Made by a program: the position numbers and the translations under genes | In this document: piece by piece, positions 33,437-42,532 of the stretch | Layout of the letters: the number at the start of each line of letters is the position of its first letter | Numbering within the stretch: the first letter of the stretch is position 1 | Origin: Paenarthrobacter aurescens | GTDB lineage: Bacteria; Actinomycetota; Actinomycetes; Actinomycetales; Micrococcaceae | Direction of reading: 5' to 3' | DNA: 64,000 nt | Assembly: GCF_041549525.1 (NCBI RefSeq) | Contig: NZ_CP157456.1 | Span: 248,001-312,000 of the forward strand | Notes under the pieces: generated by a model | What the model was told of the DNA's origin: nothing | The model's input: only the letters and a program-made list of their open reading frames with translations | The model's database searches: none

Positions 33437-34311
33437 TGCGCACCACACTCGATCAGCTGGTCACCTCAGCCCTGGCATCCGGCTCCGCCGTTCCGGCCTT
33501 CACTTGCTACGACTTCACCACCGCGCTGGCTGTAGTGTCGGCGGCGGAAGAAGCCCGGCTCGGCGTGATCCTGCTGGTGGCTCCGAAGACCGCGTCCACG
33601 CCCAACGGCCTGCGCCTCATTGCAGCCCTGCGTGGCCTCGCCGACGACGCCAGCGTCCCTGTTTCGGTCCAACTGGACCACGCCTCGGACCTCAAGGTCA
33701 TCCTGGACTCGGTGGCCGCAGGTGCGGACGCCGTTCTGGCCGACGGTTCGTCCTTGTCCTACGAGGACAACATCGCCTTGGTTCGCGAAGTCCGTGCCGC
33801 GCTGAACGCGCACGGTGCTTCCGGCGTCGTTATTGAGGCGGAGCTGGGCGGCCTTGCGGGCGATGAGGACAAGGCGTTCGGTGCCGATGATTCAGCGCAC
33901 GACGCCGGCGCTTCCGTTGCGGGGCTCACCAACCCTGCGCAGGTGGCTGACTTCGTGGAGCGAACGGGTGCGCAACTCCTGGCTGTTGCCGTGGGAAACG
34001 TACACGGCAAGTACAAGGGCGAGCCGAACATCCGTTGGGACGTGCTCCAAGACGTCGCAGCGGAGACTGAGGTCCCGCTGGTGCTCCACGGAGCCTCAGG
34101 TATACCCGCCAATGAACTCGCCAAAGCTCCGTCCCTGCGGGTAGGCAAGGTGAACTTCAACACTGAACTGCGCACCGGCATCCTCTCCACGCTGGAGGCC
34201 GAAACCGCAGCCCACCGCGCCGATGGCGAGAACCTCCAAGGTTTGCTGGCCCAGTGGAACGGCTCGGCTGCCACCTTTGCCGGCGCCACGCTGGAGTTGC
34301 TCAGCGCCTGA
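33436..34311 (+). CDS. Class II aldolase (fructose-bisphosphate/tagatose aldolase family)
   Basis: A 291-residue zinc-dependent aldolase (PF01116). The signature QLDHASDLKVILDSVAAGADAVL places catalytic D81 and zinc ligand H82; EAELGGLAGDED, NVHGKYKG and LVLHGASG supply further ligands. It is a little smaller than GatY/KbaY-type enzymes but complete. As last operon gene it probably cleaves or handles the phosphorylated product of the acid-sugar pathway. This is not the aldolase class (OtnC-like) found in proteobacterial threonate clusters, so the terminal step may differ. Confidence 0.9.
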   Translation: MRTTLDQLVTSALASGSAVPAFTCYDFTTALAVVSAAEEARLGVILLVAPKTASTPNGLRLIAALRGLADDASVPVSVQLDHASDLKVILDSVAAGADAVLADGSSLSYEDNIALVREVRAALNAHGASGVVIEAELGGLAGDEDKAFGADDSAHDAGASVAGLTNPAQVADFVERTGAQLLAVAVGNVHGKYKGEPNIRWDVLQDVAAETEVPLVLHGASGIPANELAKAPSLRVGKVNFNTELRTGILSTLEAETAAHRADGENLQGLLAQWNGSAATFAGATLELLSA

Positions 34312-34328
34312 CCAGCAGCTCAAGAACA

Positions 34329-34367
34329 CAGGGAGGCTAGGATCAAAACATGATCCTGGCCTCCCTG
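34329..34367. terminator. Hairpin ending the acid-sugar operon and covering the next start codon
   Basis: A 17-bp stem with one G-U pair (left arm 34329-34345, right arm 34351-34367), loop AAACA, then ATTTTCG. It terminates the upstream operon. The AGGA of the DUF1304 gene is in the left arm, and its ATG begins at the last loop base, so the same structure would hide that gene's ribosome site in read-through mRNA. Confidence 0.75.
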
Positions 34368-34742
34368 ATTTTCGCGACGATTGCCGCCCTGCTCCACGTC
34401 TACATCTTCACCATGGAGTCCATTACCTGGACCAAGCCCAAGACCTGGAAAACGTTCAGCATCACCTCGCAGGCGGACGCGGAAACCACCAAACCACTCG
34501 CCTACAATCAGGGTTTCTATAACCTGTTCCTGGCCATTGGTGCCTTGATCGGCATCATCGCAGTAGCTATGGGAGCAACCCAAGTGGGGTGGACCCTCGT
34601 CTTCAGCAGCTGCGGCTCCATGCTCCTGGCCGCCTTGGTGCTGGCAGCCAGCGGCAAGAAGTACCTCCGGGCGGCAACGCTCCAAGGCACCACGCCACTG
34701 CTCGCCGTGCTGCTGGGCGTCCTGGCAATAACGCTGGGCTAA
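34350..34742 (+). CDS. DUF1304 small integral membrane protein
   Basis: A 130-residue protein with four predicted membrane helices (about 4-22, 51-70, 78-97, 108-128). The DUF1304 hallmarks HVYIFTMESITWTKP and AYNQGFYNLFLAIGA are clear. The function of this widespread family is unknown. The start codon lies in the loop of the terminator-like hairpin of the preceding operon. A separate transcript starting inside the hairpin, or leaderless translation, would avoid the block. It converges with the VOC gene. Confidence 0.9.
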   Translation: MILASLIFATIAALLHVYIFTMESITWTKPKTWKTFSITSQADAETTKPLAYNQGFYNLFLAIGALIGIIAVAMGATQVGWTLVFSSCGSMLLAALVLAASGKKYLRAATLQGTTPLLAVLLGVLAITLG

Positions 34743-34752
34743 CTCGCGGAAA

Positions 34753-35172
34753 TCAGGACTCCGGCGGACCATCCTGTGCCGCAGTGGAGTCCATCCACAC
34801 CACTTCCCAGTGGTGCCCGTCCAAGTCGCGGAACGCGCGGCCGTACATGAACCCCATGTCCATGGGTTCGTAGGTTTCGGAACCACCGGCTTCCAGCGCC
34901 TTCGCAGCAAGGGAATCCACGTCCTCGCGGCTGTCCGCCGAAATGGCGACAATCGCCGCCGTCGAGTTTTGCGTGTCCGCAATGGGCTGTTTGGTGTACT
35001 GACTGAATTTGTCATGGGTCAGCAGCATGGTGAAGATGGTGTCGCTGAAGACCACGCAGGCGGCAGTTTCATCGGAGAAGTTCGGGTTGATGGTATAGCC
35101 AAGGGCAGTGTAGAAGTTCTTGGATGCCTCGAGGTCGCTGACGGGCAGGTTCACGAAAATCGACGTAGTCAT
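34753..35172 (-). CDS. VOC-family (glyoxalase/bleomycin-resistance-like) protein
   Basis: A 139-residue vicinal-oxygen-chelate protein with two beta-alpha-beta-beta-beta modules: MTTSIFVNLPVSDLEASKNF at the start and GRAFRDLDGHHWEVVWMD near the end. It resembles the PhnB/lactoylglutathione-lyase-like group whose members bind metals or drugs or act as small dioxygenase-like enzymes. No specific substrate can be named. It stands alone on the minus strand, divergent from the acyltransferase gene. Confidence 0.88.
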   Translation of the reverse strand: MTTSIFVNLPVSDLEASKNFYTALGYTINPNFSDETAACVVFSDTIFTMLLTHDKFSQYTKQPIADTQNSTAAIVAISADSREDVDSLAAKALEAGGSETYEPMDMGFMYGRAFRDLDGHHWEVVWMDSTAAQDGPPES

Positions 35173-35330
35173 GGCTACGATCCTGCCGTTATTCGGGCCC
35201 TTCGTCCATAGTCAATTACGGCCCTGTGGACAGTCGGGCAGGACCCGGCACGCCCGCCTGCTGGCCCCGCCCCTCGCCTGGGCGGACAATGAAGTCAGCA
35301 CGCGAGCGCGTGCCACCGCAGGGGAGAGCC

Positions 35331-36686
35331 ATGGAGATGGACGCGAATCCTCCCGCCGGCCGGGGAATGGCCGTGGAACGGGACCCCGTGATCGACCTTG
35401 TCCGTTTCACGTGCCTGCTTCTGGTTGTAGTGGCGCATTGCATGATGGTCAGCCCTGTCCTGCTGAAGGACGGAACTGTCAGCACCCAGAACGTCCTCAT
35501 GGAGCAAAAATGGTCCACCCCGGTGCTGTGGGTCCTCATGATTGTGCCGCTGTTTTTTGTCCTTGGCGGGGTTACCGGCCTGCAATCGTGGCGGCGGCTT
35601 AGAGCCCAAGGCGGTACGGGGTTCGGCTTTGCACAAGTGCGGCTTCTGCGCCTGGTCCGTCCCGCTATGGCTTTGCTGGCAGTGATGTGGGGAGCGTTGT
35701 GGGTGGCGCTGCTGCTTGGCGTGCATCCGCAGGTCATTGCGTTGATGACCTCGGGAGCCGCCATGCCCCTCTGGTTTTTGGCTGCTTACCTTACAGCCCA
35801 ACTCAGCGTTCCCCTCATGGCCCGGTGCCACGAGCGTGCGCCGCTTCTGACCTTCGCCGGCCTGGTAACGCTGATCATCACGGTGGACTCCCTCCGCGGC
35901 ACCCTTCCCGTCCTGGCGTTCGCGAACATGATCTTCGTGTGGTGTGCCGTCCAGCAGCTGGGATTTTTCATGGCTGACGGATTCTTTGAGCGCCGGAGCC
36001 GCACCTGGCTTGCAGGGGCCGTTGTGTCCAGCAATCTTCTGTTGGGACTGGTGACCGGCGTGGCCGTGTACCCGGGAAACATGGTGGTGAACCTGAACCC
36101 GCCCAATTTCTGCCTGCTCCTTCTGGGTATCTCCCAAGCCGCGACACTCCAAATACTCCGCAACAGCATCAGGGGGATTGCAGAGGCCCGCTGGGTTCAG
36201 ACGGTCATTGCTGTGGCGGGACGGCGATCCATGACCGTCTACCTGTGGCACCTTCCGCTTTTGGTGGGCATGTCCGGGCTGTTGTTGCTGACCGATGTAC
36301 CCAAACCACTTGCCGGGTCTGTTGAGTGGTGGTGGGCGCGGATACCTGTCTTCTGCGCGGTGGTCATCCTGTTGATCCCTGTGGCGTGGCTTTTTGGCCG
36401 CTTGGAGAACCGTCCGACGGCGGCCAGCCACGCCCGGGGTCCCTCGCGTGCCGCCGTGGTGACCGCCGTCGTCGTGGTTTTGGTCCCGGTGGCTGATGCC
36501 GCTTTCAACGGTTTAACGCTGGCGCTGTTGGGTGGGGGAGCGGCGTGCTTCGCCCTGGCGGTCCTTCTGCTGGGCAGGGTTCCGACGCCGGTGCTGCCGC
36601 CGCCGGTGGTCGAGGGGGCCGAACTTCGCGCTGGACAGCGGCCGACGTTGCCAGAGCCGGATTTACGTGCCAATCTCGAAACATGA
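35331..36686 (+). CDS. Acyltransferase 3 family membrane protein
   Basis: A 451-residue membrane acyltransferase (PF01757). The conserved DLVRFTCLLLVVVAHCMM near residue 20 carries the catalytic-type His, and about ten further helices follow, with a Pro-rich cytoplasmic tail. Such enzymes acylate cell-wall polymers, lipids or exported sugars. GGGGAG ten bases upstream favours ATG 35331; the frame is open from 35226 but without a site. The end overlaps the small acetyltransferase gene by ATGA. Confidence 0.9.
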   Translation: MEMDANPPAGRGMAVERDPVIDLVRFTCLLLVVVAHCMMVSPVLLKDGTVSTQNVLMEQKWSTPVLWVLMIVPLFFVLGGVTGLQSWRRLRAQGGTGFGFAQVRLLRLVRPAMALLAVMWGALWVALLLGVHPQVIALMTSGAAMPLWFLAAYLTAQLSVPLMARCHERAPLLTFAGLVTLIITVDSLRGTLPVLAFANMIFVWCAVQQLGFFMADGFFERRSRTWLAGAVVSSNLLLGLVTGVAVYPGNMVVNLNPPNFCLLLLGISQAATLQILRNSIRGIAEARWVQTVIAVAGRRSMTVYLWHLPLLVGMSGLLLLTDVPKPLAGSVEWWWARIPVFCAVVILLIPVAWLFGRLENRPTAASHARGPSRAAVVTAVVVVLVPVADAAFNGLTLALLGGGAACFALAVLLLGRVPTPVLPPPVVEGAELRAGQRPTLPEPDLRANLET

Positions 36687-37039
36687 CCGAGTACACGGAT
36701 TCACTGGCAGAGTCTTTCCGCCCTGGCGTCACCACAGTGCGAAATGACAAATTTCACCGCTACGAGTTGCATGTGGACGGGGAGTTGGCTGTGATTTCCC
36801 AGTTCATGGACAAGCCCGGTCACATCGATTTCATTCACACGGAAACAAAGCCCGGGTTCGAAGGGCAGGGCCTGGCACAGGTGTTGGCCCACTTCGCTTT
36901 GGATGACGTGGTGGCATCCGGAAAACGCATCATTCCGCATTGCCCGTACATTGCCGCGTACTTGAAGAAGCACGAGGGCTACGAACAAGACGTGGATTGG
37001 CCCGCTGAGAGGCCTGTAGGCCAAGCGAACAACGACTAG
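36683..37039 (+). CDS. GNAT-like N-acetyltransferase (YidJ type)
   Basis: A 118-residue minimal GNAT-like protein (PF14542). The segment KPGFEGQGLAQVLAHFALDD binds acetyl-CoA, and IIPHCPYIAAYLKKHEGY is the C-terminal family signature. Proteins of this short class probably acetylate small molecules or proteins; none is well characterised. It is coupled by ATGA to the membrane acyltransferase gene. Confidence 0.9.
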   Translation: MTEYTDSLAESFRPGVTTVRNDKFHRYELHVDGELAVISQFMDKPGHIDFIHTETKPGFEGQGLAQVLAHFALDDVVASGKRIIPHCPYIAAYLKKHEGYEQDVDWPAERPVGQANND

Positions 37040-37043
37040 TCGG

Positions 37044-37628
37044 TCAGCTGTTCTTGCGCTGCCGGGAGGTGGCCTCAAACAGCCAATCCCGCCGTGTTCC
37101 GCTGAGTGAGACCAAGGCGTCGTGCTCATCCGAGATCTTCTGCCCCCGGCATATGGCGCTGACCCTCATGGCGCTGACCAGGCTCCCCCCGTGAAGGTGA
37201 TCGGAGTCCGTCACAAGGTAGGAGAAGGTCCGCATGACTGACTGACCGGGCGCCAGGAGGGCAATCTCAAGGTCCCTCTGCACAGGTTCCGCTGTGTACT
37301 GGAGCGTCTCCATGCCCTCGTTGGTGAAGGAACGGGGAATCAGTGCCACATCCCTCAGGTAGCTGCCCGAGTCATTGGTGATCCACGCCGTGAAAATGAC
37401 GGTATCGCCCGGAATGGCCCACGATCTGTCCGCTCCGTAGACCAACGTGACATGTCCGGAGTTCTTCTTCCGGACCAGCAGGGCGGAGCGCCAGTTCGGC
37501 AGGCCCCGGAACACCACGCCTTGGCTCAGGGGTGCTTTTTGATGGAGAGCGCGCGTCAATTTCAGGAGGGGGCGGGGGCGCCGGATGTCCATGATTCCTC
37601 GAATCGCTCCAGGGGGTGGGAAGTTCAC
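37044..37628 (-). CDS. Unknown protein with one DUF11/CARDB-like beta domain
   Basis: A 194-residue protein I do not recognise. Residues about 65-165 form a beta-rich module (GDTVIFTAWITNDSGSYLRDVAL ... LAPGQSVMRTFSYLVTDSDHLHGG) with the pattern of DUF11/DUF7507 adhesin repeats seen in the nearby surface protein. No signal peptide or membrane helix is visible, so a normally extracellular fold would be inside the cell. An internal ATG (residue 13, MDIRRPRP) is an alternative start. It is divergent from the sigma-fusion gene and may belong to the same system. Confidence 0.6.
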   Translation of the reverse strand: MNFPPPGAIRGIMDIRRPRPLLKLTRALHQKAPLSQGVVFRGLPNWRSALLVRKKNSGHVTLVYGADRSWAIPGDTVIFTAWITNDSGSYLRDVALIPRSFTNEGMETLQYTAEPVQRDLEIALLAPGQSVMRTFSYLVTDSDHLHGGSLVSAMRVSAICRGQKISDEHDALVSLSGTRRDWLFEATSRQRKNS

Positions 37629-37746
37629 GCCTGTCTAGTACCGCGAAGTGGGGAATCGTGATGCGAAGGATGCAAAAAGAAAAGTTGTCTACAGGTATGA
37701 AGAGGCCGATTCAAGTCACGCGGCATCTGATGTCACACTACTGTTT

Positions 37747-39396
37747 ATGGATCAAGTATTTTCGGTAAAGGGCCATGGGGCTTCCCCAACCCTGGCGATG
37801 GCCGCTGAAAGCGATCCCCAGATCATTTCCATGGTGCGGCAGGGTGTCACGGAGGCCTTCGACGTGCTGTATGAGCGGCACGTGAAGATCGCTCTCTACC
37901 TAGCCCGTTCCCAGGCGGACAATCCCAGCGATGCCGATGATGTGGTGGCTGAGTCTTTCGCCGCCATTTTCCAGTTGTTGATCGAGGGCAAGGGGCCGAA
38001 GGAGTTCTTCCGCTCCTATCTCCTCACTGTGGTGCGCCGAACGGCCCACGACCGCAACCGCAAGGCCCGCCGAACGCCGATTGCTGCCGACGATTCCGTC
38101 CTGGATTCCGCTGTCCTGGACAACGATCCCGTCCTGAGCCATCTCGAGTCGAGCATCATGGCGAAGGCGTTCAAGTCCTTGCCCCAACGTTGGCAAGCAG
38201 TTCTCTGGCACCTGGACATTGAGGGCCTGAAGCCGGCAGCGGCGGCCCCTTTGGTGGGCCTCACACCCAACGGCGTCTCCTCATTGGCCCTGCGTGCGCG
38301 GGAAGGACTGCGTCAGGCATACCTTCAGCAGCACATCAGCCAGACGGTGGGCGATGGCTGTGAAGAGTTCGCCAGCCAGTTGGGAAAGTACGCCCGGAAC
38401 GCCCTGAAGCGCACCTCGGAGGAGAGGGTCAACGCCCACTTGGATGGCTGTGCCAAGTGCACCGCTTTGCTGATGGAACTCAATGATGTCCAGGGCGGCA
38501 TGAGGGCCATCCTGTTCCCGTTGGTGACGGGCATTTCCTTCACCCCCGCTGCGCTGGCCGCGCTGGGGTCATCCGCCACAACAGCAGCAGTGCTGCCGGC
38601 TGCAGGAGGGGCTGATGTTGCCGGCCAAACCGGTTCCGTCTTTGCCCGCAGTGCAGGCCAGGCGTGGAAGGTGTCCACCGCGATCATCGTGGGGGTGCTG
38701 GCGCTGGCGGGAGTCCTTGCCTGGTTGCTTCAGCCCAATGCCGCCACCGAGTCCGTTGTGGCAGGTGACGCCGGTGAGAAAGTCCCTCCGGTCCATGCGT
38801 CCTCTTCGCCTGCCACCCCCGATCCCGGCACAATGACTGCTCCCACCACAGCGCCGGGTTCCAGCGCAGCGCCACCGGATCCCACCCGGGCTTCCCCCAA
38901 GGAGGCGCCCGTGCCGGCGGAGACATCACCGGCCGGCGTCGTTATTCCCCCGGCGCAGGAGAAGCGCAGCGCCGTGGTGGTGGACTCCGGACTGGTCTCT
39001 GCCACCACGCCGGCAGGGTCCCAGTCAGCGGCCGCGACTCTCACGGTTGACGCTTCTTTCTCTTCGGCTGCCGGTTCAGGGCCGGCAGAACGCGAGCTGC
39101 GCGTGGAGTTTTCGCTGGAGGGTGATGGCTCTCCCACCACGGGTGAAGCAGTTTTTACCCTCCCGGACCAGGCAACTTTTGTGGCCGGTAGGACTGTTTC
39201 CCCATCCGGTTGGACCTGCACCAGTCCTGCCTCAGACCCGCGGCACGTCCGTTGCGTCACGTCGTCACTGACCGTCCAGGGACTTGCCTTCAAGCTTGGC
39301 GTTGCCATGCCGGAGAACGCCGGTAACGGGATGCTGAATTACCGATTCGGCGGCCAGGGCATTGCAGGAACATCGTTCGCCAACGCGTACCACTAG
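37747..39396 (+). CDS. ECF sigma factor fused to zinc anti-sigma segment, membrane helix and extracellular domain (copy 1)
   Basis: A 549-residue multi-domain protein. Sigma region 2 (about 38-105) and region 4 (about 138-195; LTPNGVSSLALRAREGLRQAYL) are followed by a zf-HC2-like zinc site (C205, H231, C235, C238), one membrane helix (311-328), a long Pro/Ser/Thr-rich linker and a C-terminal extracellular beta domain (about 445-549). It could sense a wall or surface signal outside and release or activate its own sigma part. ATG 37747 gives the same N-terminal length as the paralogue at 52241; a GTG at 37648 is possible. Neither start has a strong ribosome site. Confidence 0.85.
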   Translation: MDQVFSVKGHGASPTLAMAAESDPQIISMVRQGVTEAFDVLYERHVKIALYLARSQADNPSDADDVVAESFAAIFQLLIEGKGPKEFFRSYLLTVVRRTAHDRNRKARRTPIAADDSVLDSAVLDNDPVLSHLESSIMAKAFKSLPQRWQAVLWHLDIEGLKPAAAAPLVGLTPNGVSSLALRAREGLRQAYLQQHISQTVGDGCEEFASQLGKYARNALKRTSEERVNAHLDGCAKCTALLMELNDVQGGMRAILFPLVTGISFTPAALAALGSSATTAAVLPAAGGADVAGQTGSVFARSAGQAWKVSTAIIVGVLALAGVLAWLLQPNAATESVVAGDAGEKVPPVHASSSPATPDPGTMTAPTTAPGSSAAPPDPTRASPKEAPVPAETSPAGVVIPPAQEKRSAVVVDSGLVSATTPAGSQSAAATLTVDASFSSAAGSGPAERELRVEFSLEGDGSPTTGEAVFTLPDQATFVAGRTVSPSGWTCTSPASDPRHVRCVTSSLTVQGLAFKLGVAMPENAGNGMLNYRFGGQGIAGTSFANAYH

Positions 39397-39554
39397 GCGT
39401 TTGCTGGTAGCCAAAACTTTCTGACATTTCCGCGTCATGATCCCGCCATCACCCGCACTTAGAGTTCGGGGCCCCTATGTTTTCGGTGCCCTTATTTGGA
39501 TTAATTGAACTTTCAACCAGTGGAAATAATGGTTGAGTGCACTGAGGATGGCCC

Positions 39555-42515
39555 ATGAAGGACGCACGTCCACGCCAGTTGTTGGCGGCGATGATTGCCA
39601 CGTCCATTCTGGCGATGGGACTGGCTAACGGCATGGCGCCAGCTGCCGTGGCCCAAGCTCAGAGGACCGGAGCGCCAGCTGCCGTGGCCCAAGCGCCGGG
39701 GACACCGGGCATGGCCCAAAGCGGCACCACCGTCTATGGTGAGAGTTTCTCAAACGAGGACGCCACTGCAGGTGCCATCAGCATCCTGGATTACCAGGGC
39801 GGTCCTTCAGCGGCCAATGAAACGTACACCGCTGACGAGCCGTACACGCCGGCCGGTGAAGAATGCGATGGGTGGATCCTGAACTCCTCCACGCCTTTGC
39901 CGACGTCCGATTCCGGTTGCCTGAGGAACCAGCCGGGCGGTTGGGACCAGGTCCGGCAGATGGCCGTTGCGCTCGGCTTGGCTCAGGGGCAGAGCCCGGC
40001 TGAAGCCGCCGGAAACCAGGTGTTGTCCGAGTACACCAACAGTGCCGCCGGAACCATCCCGGCCGGCGTCCAGTTCCGGACCGAATCGAATGCCACTCCT
40101 GCCCTGGCCGGCCGTTACTATGCCGTGTCTGCGCACTTTGCCCAAGTGAATTGCCATGCAGCCCATGCAAGCCAGACCTTCAGCCTGCTGGTCAATGGGA
40201 CCCGGCAGCTCCTCAGCGCCGGACTGGATCCGTGCGGCAGCAGCAACCAGGCCAGCGTTCATGTCACCAAGCTGCAATCCGCTCCTTATCAAGTCCCGTT
40301 TGGCACCCCCAACCCCACTCTTGGCTTGGAACTGCGGAATGAGACCACCACCGGCGCCGGCAATGATGTGGCATTCGACCTCCCGCAGATTGTGGACGTT
40401 ACCCCTCAGCTGGACACAGCGTTCACTCCGTCCCTGGTGGGCCCGGGTGAATCGTCCCGGATGACGCTGACTGTCACTAATACCCGCGAGCTCGCCGCGA
40501 AGAACGACTGGTTTCTCACGGAGACCCTCCCCGCCGGAATGGTTGTGGCCGGAACACCCAACATTGGTGGCACGTGTGAGCAATCGCCGGGGACCAGCCC
40601 TTTGGTCAGGACTGCGGTGGCCGGAAGCAACACCCTTTCAGTGACTGGCGGGGACGTTGCCCAGGGTATGGCGTCGTGCACCTTCACGGTGGATGTCACT
40701 GCTGCTGAGGAGGGAATGTACGTTAGCGGTCCTGCCAACGCGGCCACCAACCTTGCCGCGCCTGCGGATACTGCCCTGACCGTACGCGCCCCGCGTCTTG
40801 AACTGAGCATGGCCCTGGACGCCGCCCGGTTGCTGAACACGGACCAGTTCACCCCTGAAATCCGCACAGGTTCCGCCGACGGGCCCGTGGTCAGCAGCAG
40901 TGCGAATTCCACCACCATGGGCTCCGGCGCCACCATCAATGCAGGCACGGGCGTGACGGGCGAGTACATTGCCACGGCCGGCACCACGTACTATCTCACC
41001 GAATCAGGCGGCAACCTGGGCGGCTATGACATAAGAATCACCTGTACTGACGCCCGCGGGCTCCAGCCGGGCCTGCCCAACGGCACTGCCTTCAGTGGTT
41101 CTTTTGCCCTGGTTCCCGTTGCCGGCGCGGACATCAGCTGCGTATTGACCAACACGGCAGATTCCGTGCCGGGCATGGAGTTCAGCTTCTCCGCTGATGC
41201 TTCGGGGCTCAGCTCGCCCTCAGTTGTGGGGGACCGGATCAGTTATTCGTTCACGTCGAAGAACACGGGAAACGTGCCGCTGACGGACGTCGTCATTAAC
41301 AACGCCAAAGCTGGGGTATCGGCCGTGGCCTACACCTGGCCGGGCCTTCCGGGGCAACTTCTTCCAGGCCAGACGCTGACCGCCACGGCGTCGTACGCCA
41401 TCACTCAAGCGGACCTCGACGCCGGTCATGTGGCCAATCGGGCTTCGAGTACGGGACGTCCTTCCGCAGGTTTGGCACTCGCTCCTTCTTCCCGTGACGT
41501 GGACACTCTTTTAGTCACGGCGCCGGCCATGCAGTTCACCAGCTCCTCCCAGAAGCCCTCTCAGGAGGGGTTGTCCGAGGTTGGCGACACCATCACGTAC
41601 GCCTTCGCCGCGACGAACAGCGGCAATGTCACGCTCAAAGACCTCCGGATCGAGGCTCCGCAGGCCGGGCTTTCCGAGTTGACCTACACCTGGCCGGGCA
41701 TTCCGGGCGTAGTCCTCCCGGGCCAAACGGTAACGGCTGCAGCAAGCTATCTGACTACCCAAGAGGACATCGACGCCGGCCACGTGGCCCGCCGCGCTAC
41801 GGCCACCGGTACTGCCCCCACGGGACTTTCCGTAACGCCTCCGCCGAGTGAAACGGACACGCCACTGAACGCGGCTTCAGCTTTGGAGTTCAAGGCCACT
41901 GCGGACGCTTCGGATCTCGGCGATCCCACGGCAGTGGGTGAGGTGATCGTCTACAAGTTCACGCTCCGAAACACCGGGAATGTGCCCATGACGGCTGTTG
42001 TGGTCAATCACCAGATGCCGGGACTACAGCTTCCCGATTACGCTTGGCCCGGCGCCGAAGGGATCCTGCTTCCCGGTCAAACGGTCACCGCTACGGCGCG
42101 TTATGCGATCACCCAGGCTGACGCCGACGCCGGAAGTGTCACCACCTCGGCTACTGCAACAGGTACACCTCCCGGGGGTCCGCCGGTTACCACGCCAACC
42201 GCAAGCGTTCTTGTAACCTTTCCAGGCACTGCGGAAGCAGGAGGTGCAGCACCTGGCGCTTCCGATGGGCCCGGAGGCGGCGCGGCGGGTACGTCAGGGG
42301 GCTCGGACACCTCCGGTGAACGGAGTACTTCAGAATCGGGAACTTCCGGGTCCGGAAGTGCTGTTTCATCCCACAGCTTGGATTCCCCGGGTCAATCCGA
42401 AGGGTTCCTGGCCACCACAGGCGTTGTTCTCACCGTCCTGCCCATCGGCCTCGTGGTGATGGGGTCGGGGCTGCTGATGTTCCTCATGGGACGCCGCAGG
42501 AACCACCAGCCTTAA
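39555..42515 (+). CDS. LAxTG-anchored surface protein with DUF11/DUF7507-like repeats
   Basis: A 986-residue cell-wall protein. A signal peptide (about 1-33) precedes a large N-terminal adhesin-like region, a DUF11-type segment (about 280-420) and three 118-residue repeats (541-658, 659-776, 777-894), each with TGNVPLTDV-, TWPGxPG-, LLPGQT- and AxYxITQxDxDAGHV-type motifs. A Gly/Ser-rich spacer ends in LATTG (952-956), a hydrophobic helix and GRRRNHQP, a sortase (class E-like LAxTG) signal. GAGG precedes the ATG. It follows the sigma-fusion gene by 158 bases and is a candidate target of that sigma factor. Confidence 0.88.
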   Translation: MKDARPRQLLAAMIATSILAMGLANGMAPAAVAQAQRTGAPAAVAQAPGTPGMAQSGTTVYGESFSNEDATAGAISILDYQGGPSAANETYTADEPYTPAGEECDGWILNSSTPLPTSDSGCLRNQPGGWDQVRQMAVALGLAQGQSPAEAAGNQVLSEYTNSAAGTIPAGVQFRTESNATPALAGRYYAVSAHFAQVNCHAAHASQTFSLLVNGTRQLLSAGLDPCGSSNQASVHVTKLQSAPYQVPFGTPNPTLGLELRNETTTGAGNDVAFDLPQIVDVTPQLDTAFTPSLVGPGESSRMTLTVTNTRELAAKNDWFLTETLPAGMVVAGTPNIGGTCEQSPGTSPLVRTAVAGSNTLSVTGGDVAQGMASCTFTVDVTAAEEGMYVSGPANAATNLAAPADTALTVRAPRLELSMALDAARLLNTDQFTPEIRTGSADGPVVSSSANSTTMGSGATINAGTGVTGEYIATAGTTYYLTESGGNLGGYDIRITCTDARGLQPGLPNGTAFSGSFALVPVAGADISCVLTNTADSVPGMEFSFSADASGLSSPSVVGDRISYSFTSKNTGNVPLTDVVINNAKAGVSAVAYTWPGLPGQLLPGQTLTATASYAITQADLDAGHVANRASSTGRPSAGLALAPSSRDVDTLLVTAPAMQFTSSSQKPSQEGLSEVGDTITYAFAATNSGNVTLKDLRIEAPQAGLSELTYTWPGIPGVVLPGQTVTAAASYLTTQEDIDAGHVARRATATGTAPTGLSVTPPPSETDTPLNAASALEFKATADASDLGDPTAVGEVIVYKFTLRNTGNVPMTAVVVNHQMPGLQLPDYAWPGAEGILLPGQTVTATARYAITQADADAGSVTTSATATGTPPGGPPVTTPTASVLVTFPGTAEAGGAAPGASDGPGGGAAGTSGGSDTSGERSTSESGTSGSGSAVSSHSLDSPGQSEGFLATTGVVLTVLPIGLVVMGSGLLMFLMGRRRNHQP
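39636..39694. repeat. Duplicated 23-bp segment at the signal-peptide end
   Basis: Two exact 23-base copies (39636-39658 and 39672-39694, 36-base period) encode APAAVAQA twice. This duplicates the signal peptidase cleavage region of the surface protein. Confidence 0.8.
41175..42236. repeat. Three 354-bp DUF7507-like coding repeats
   Basis: Units begin at 41175, 41529 and 41883 with the residues MEF, MQF and LEF, and each encodes 118 residues of an Ig-like stalk domain in the surface protein. Exact spacing suggests repeated unequal recombination; the sequences have since diverged. Confidence 0.8.
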
Positions 42516-42532
42516 ACTAGCCTGGTCTCGCG

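Noticed and set aside
31952..33448. 498-codon open frame antisense to the GntP permease
   Set aside because: Composition is His/Gly/Asp-rich with no domain, while the opposite strand encodes an unmistakable membrane transporter.
42505..42532. Terminator between the surface-protein gene and the small membrane-protein gene
   Set aside because: Only a 5-bp CTAGC/GCTAG stem is visible, too weak to call.
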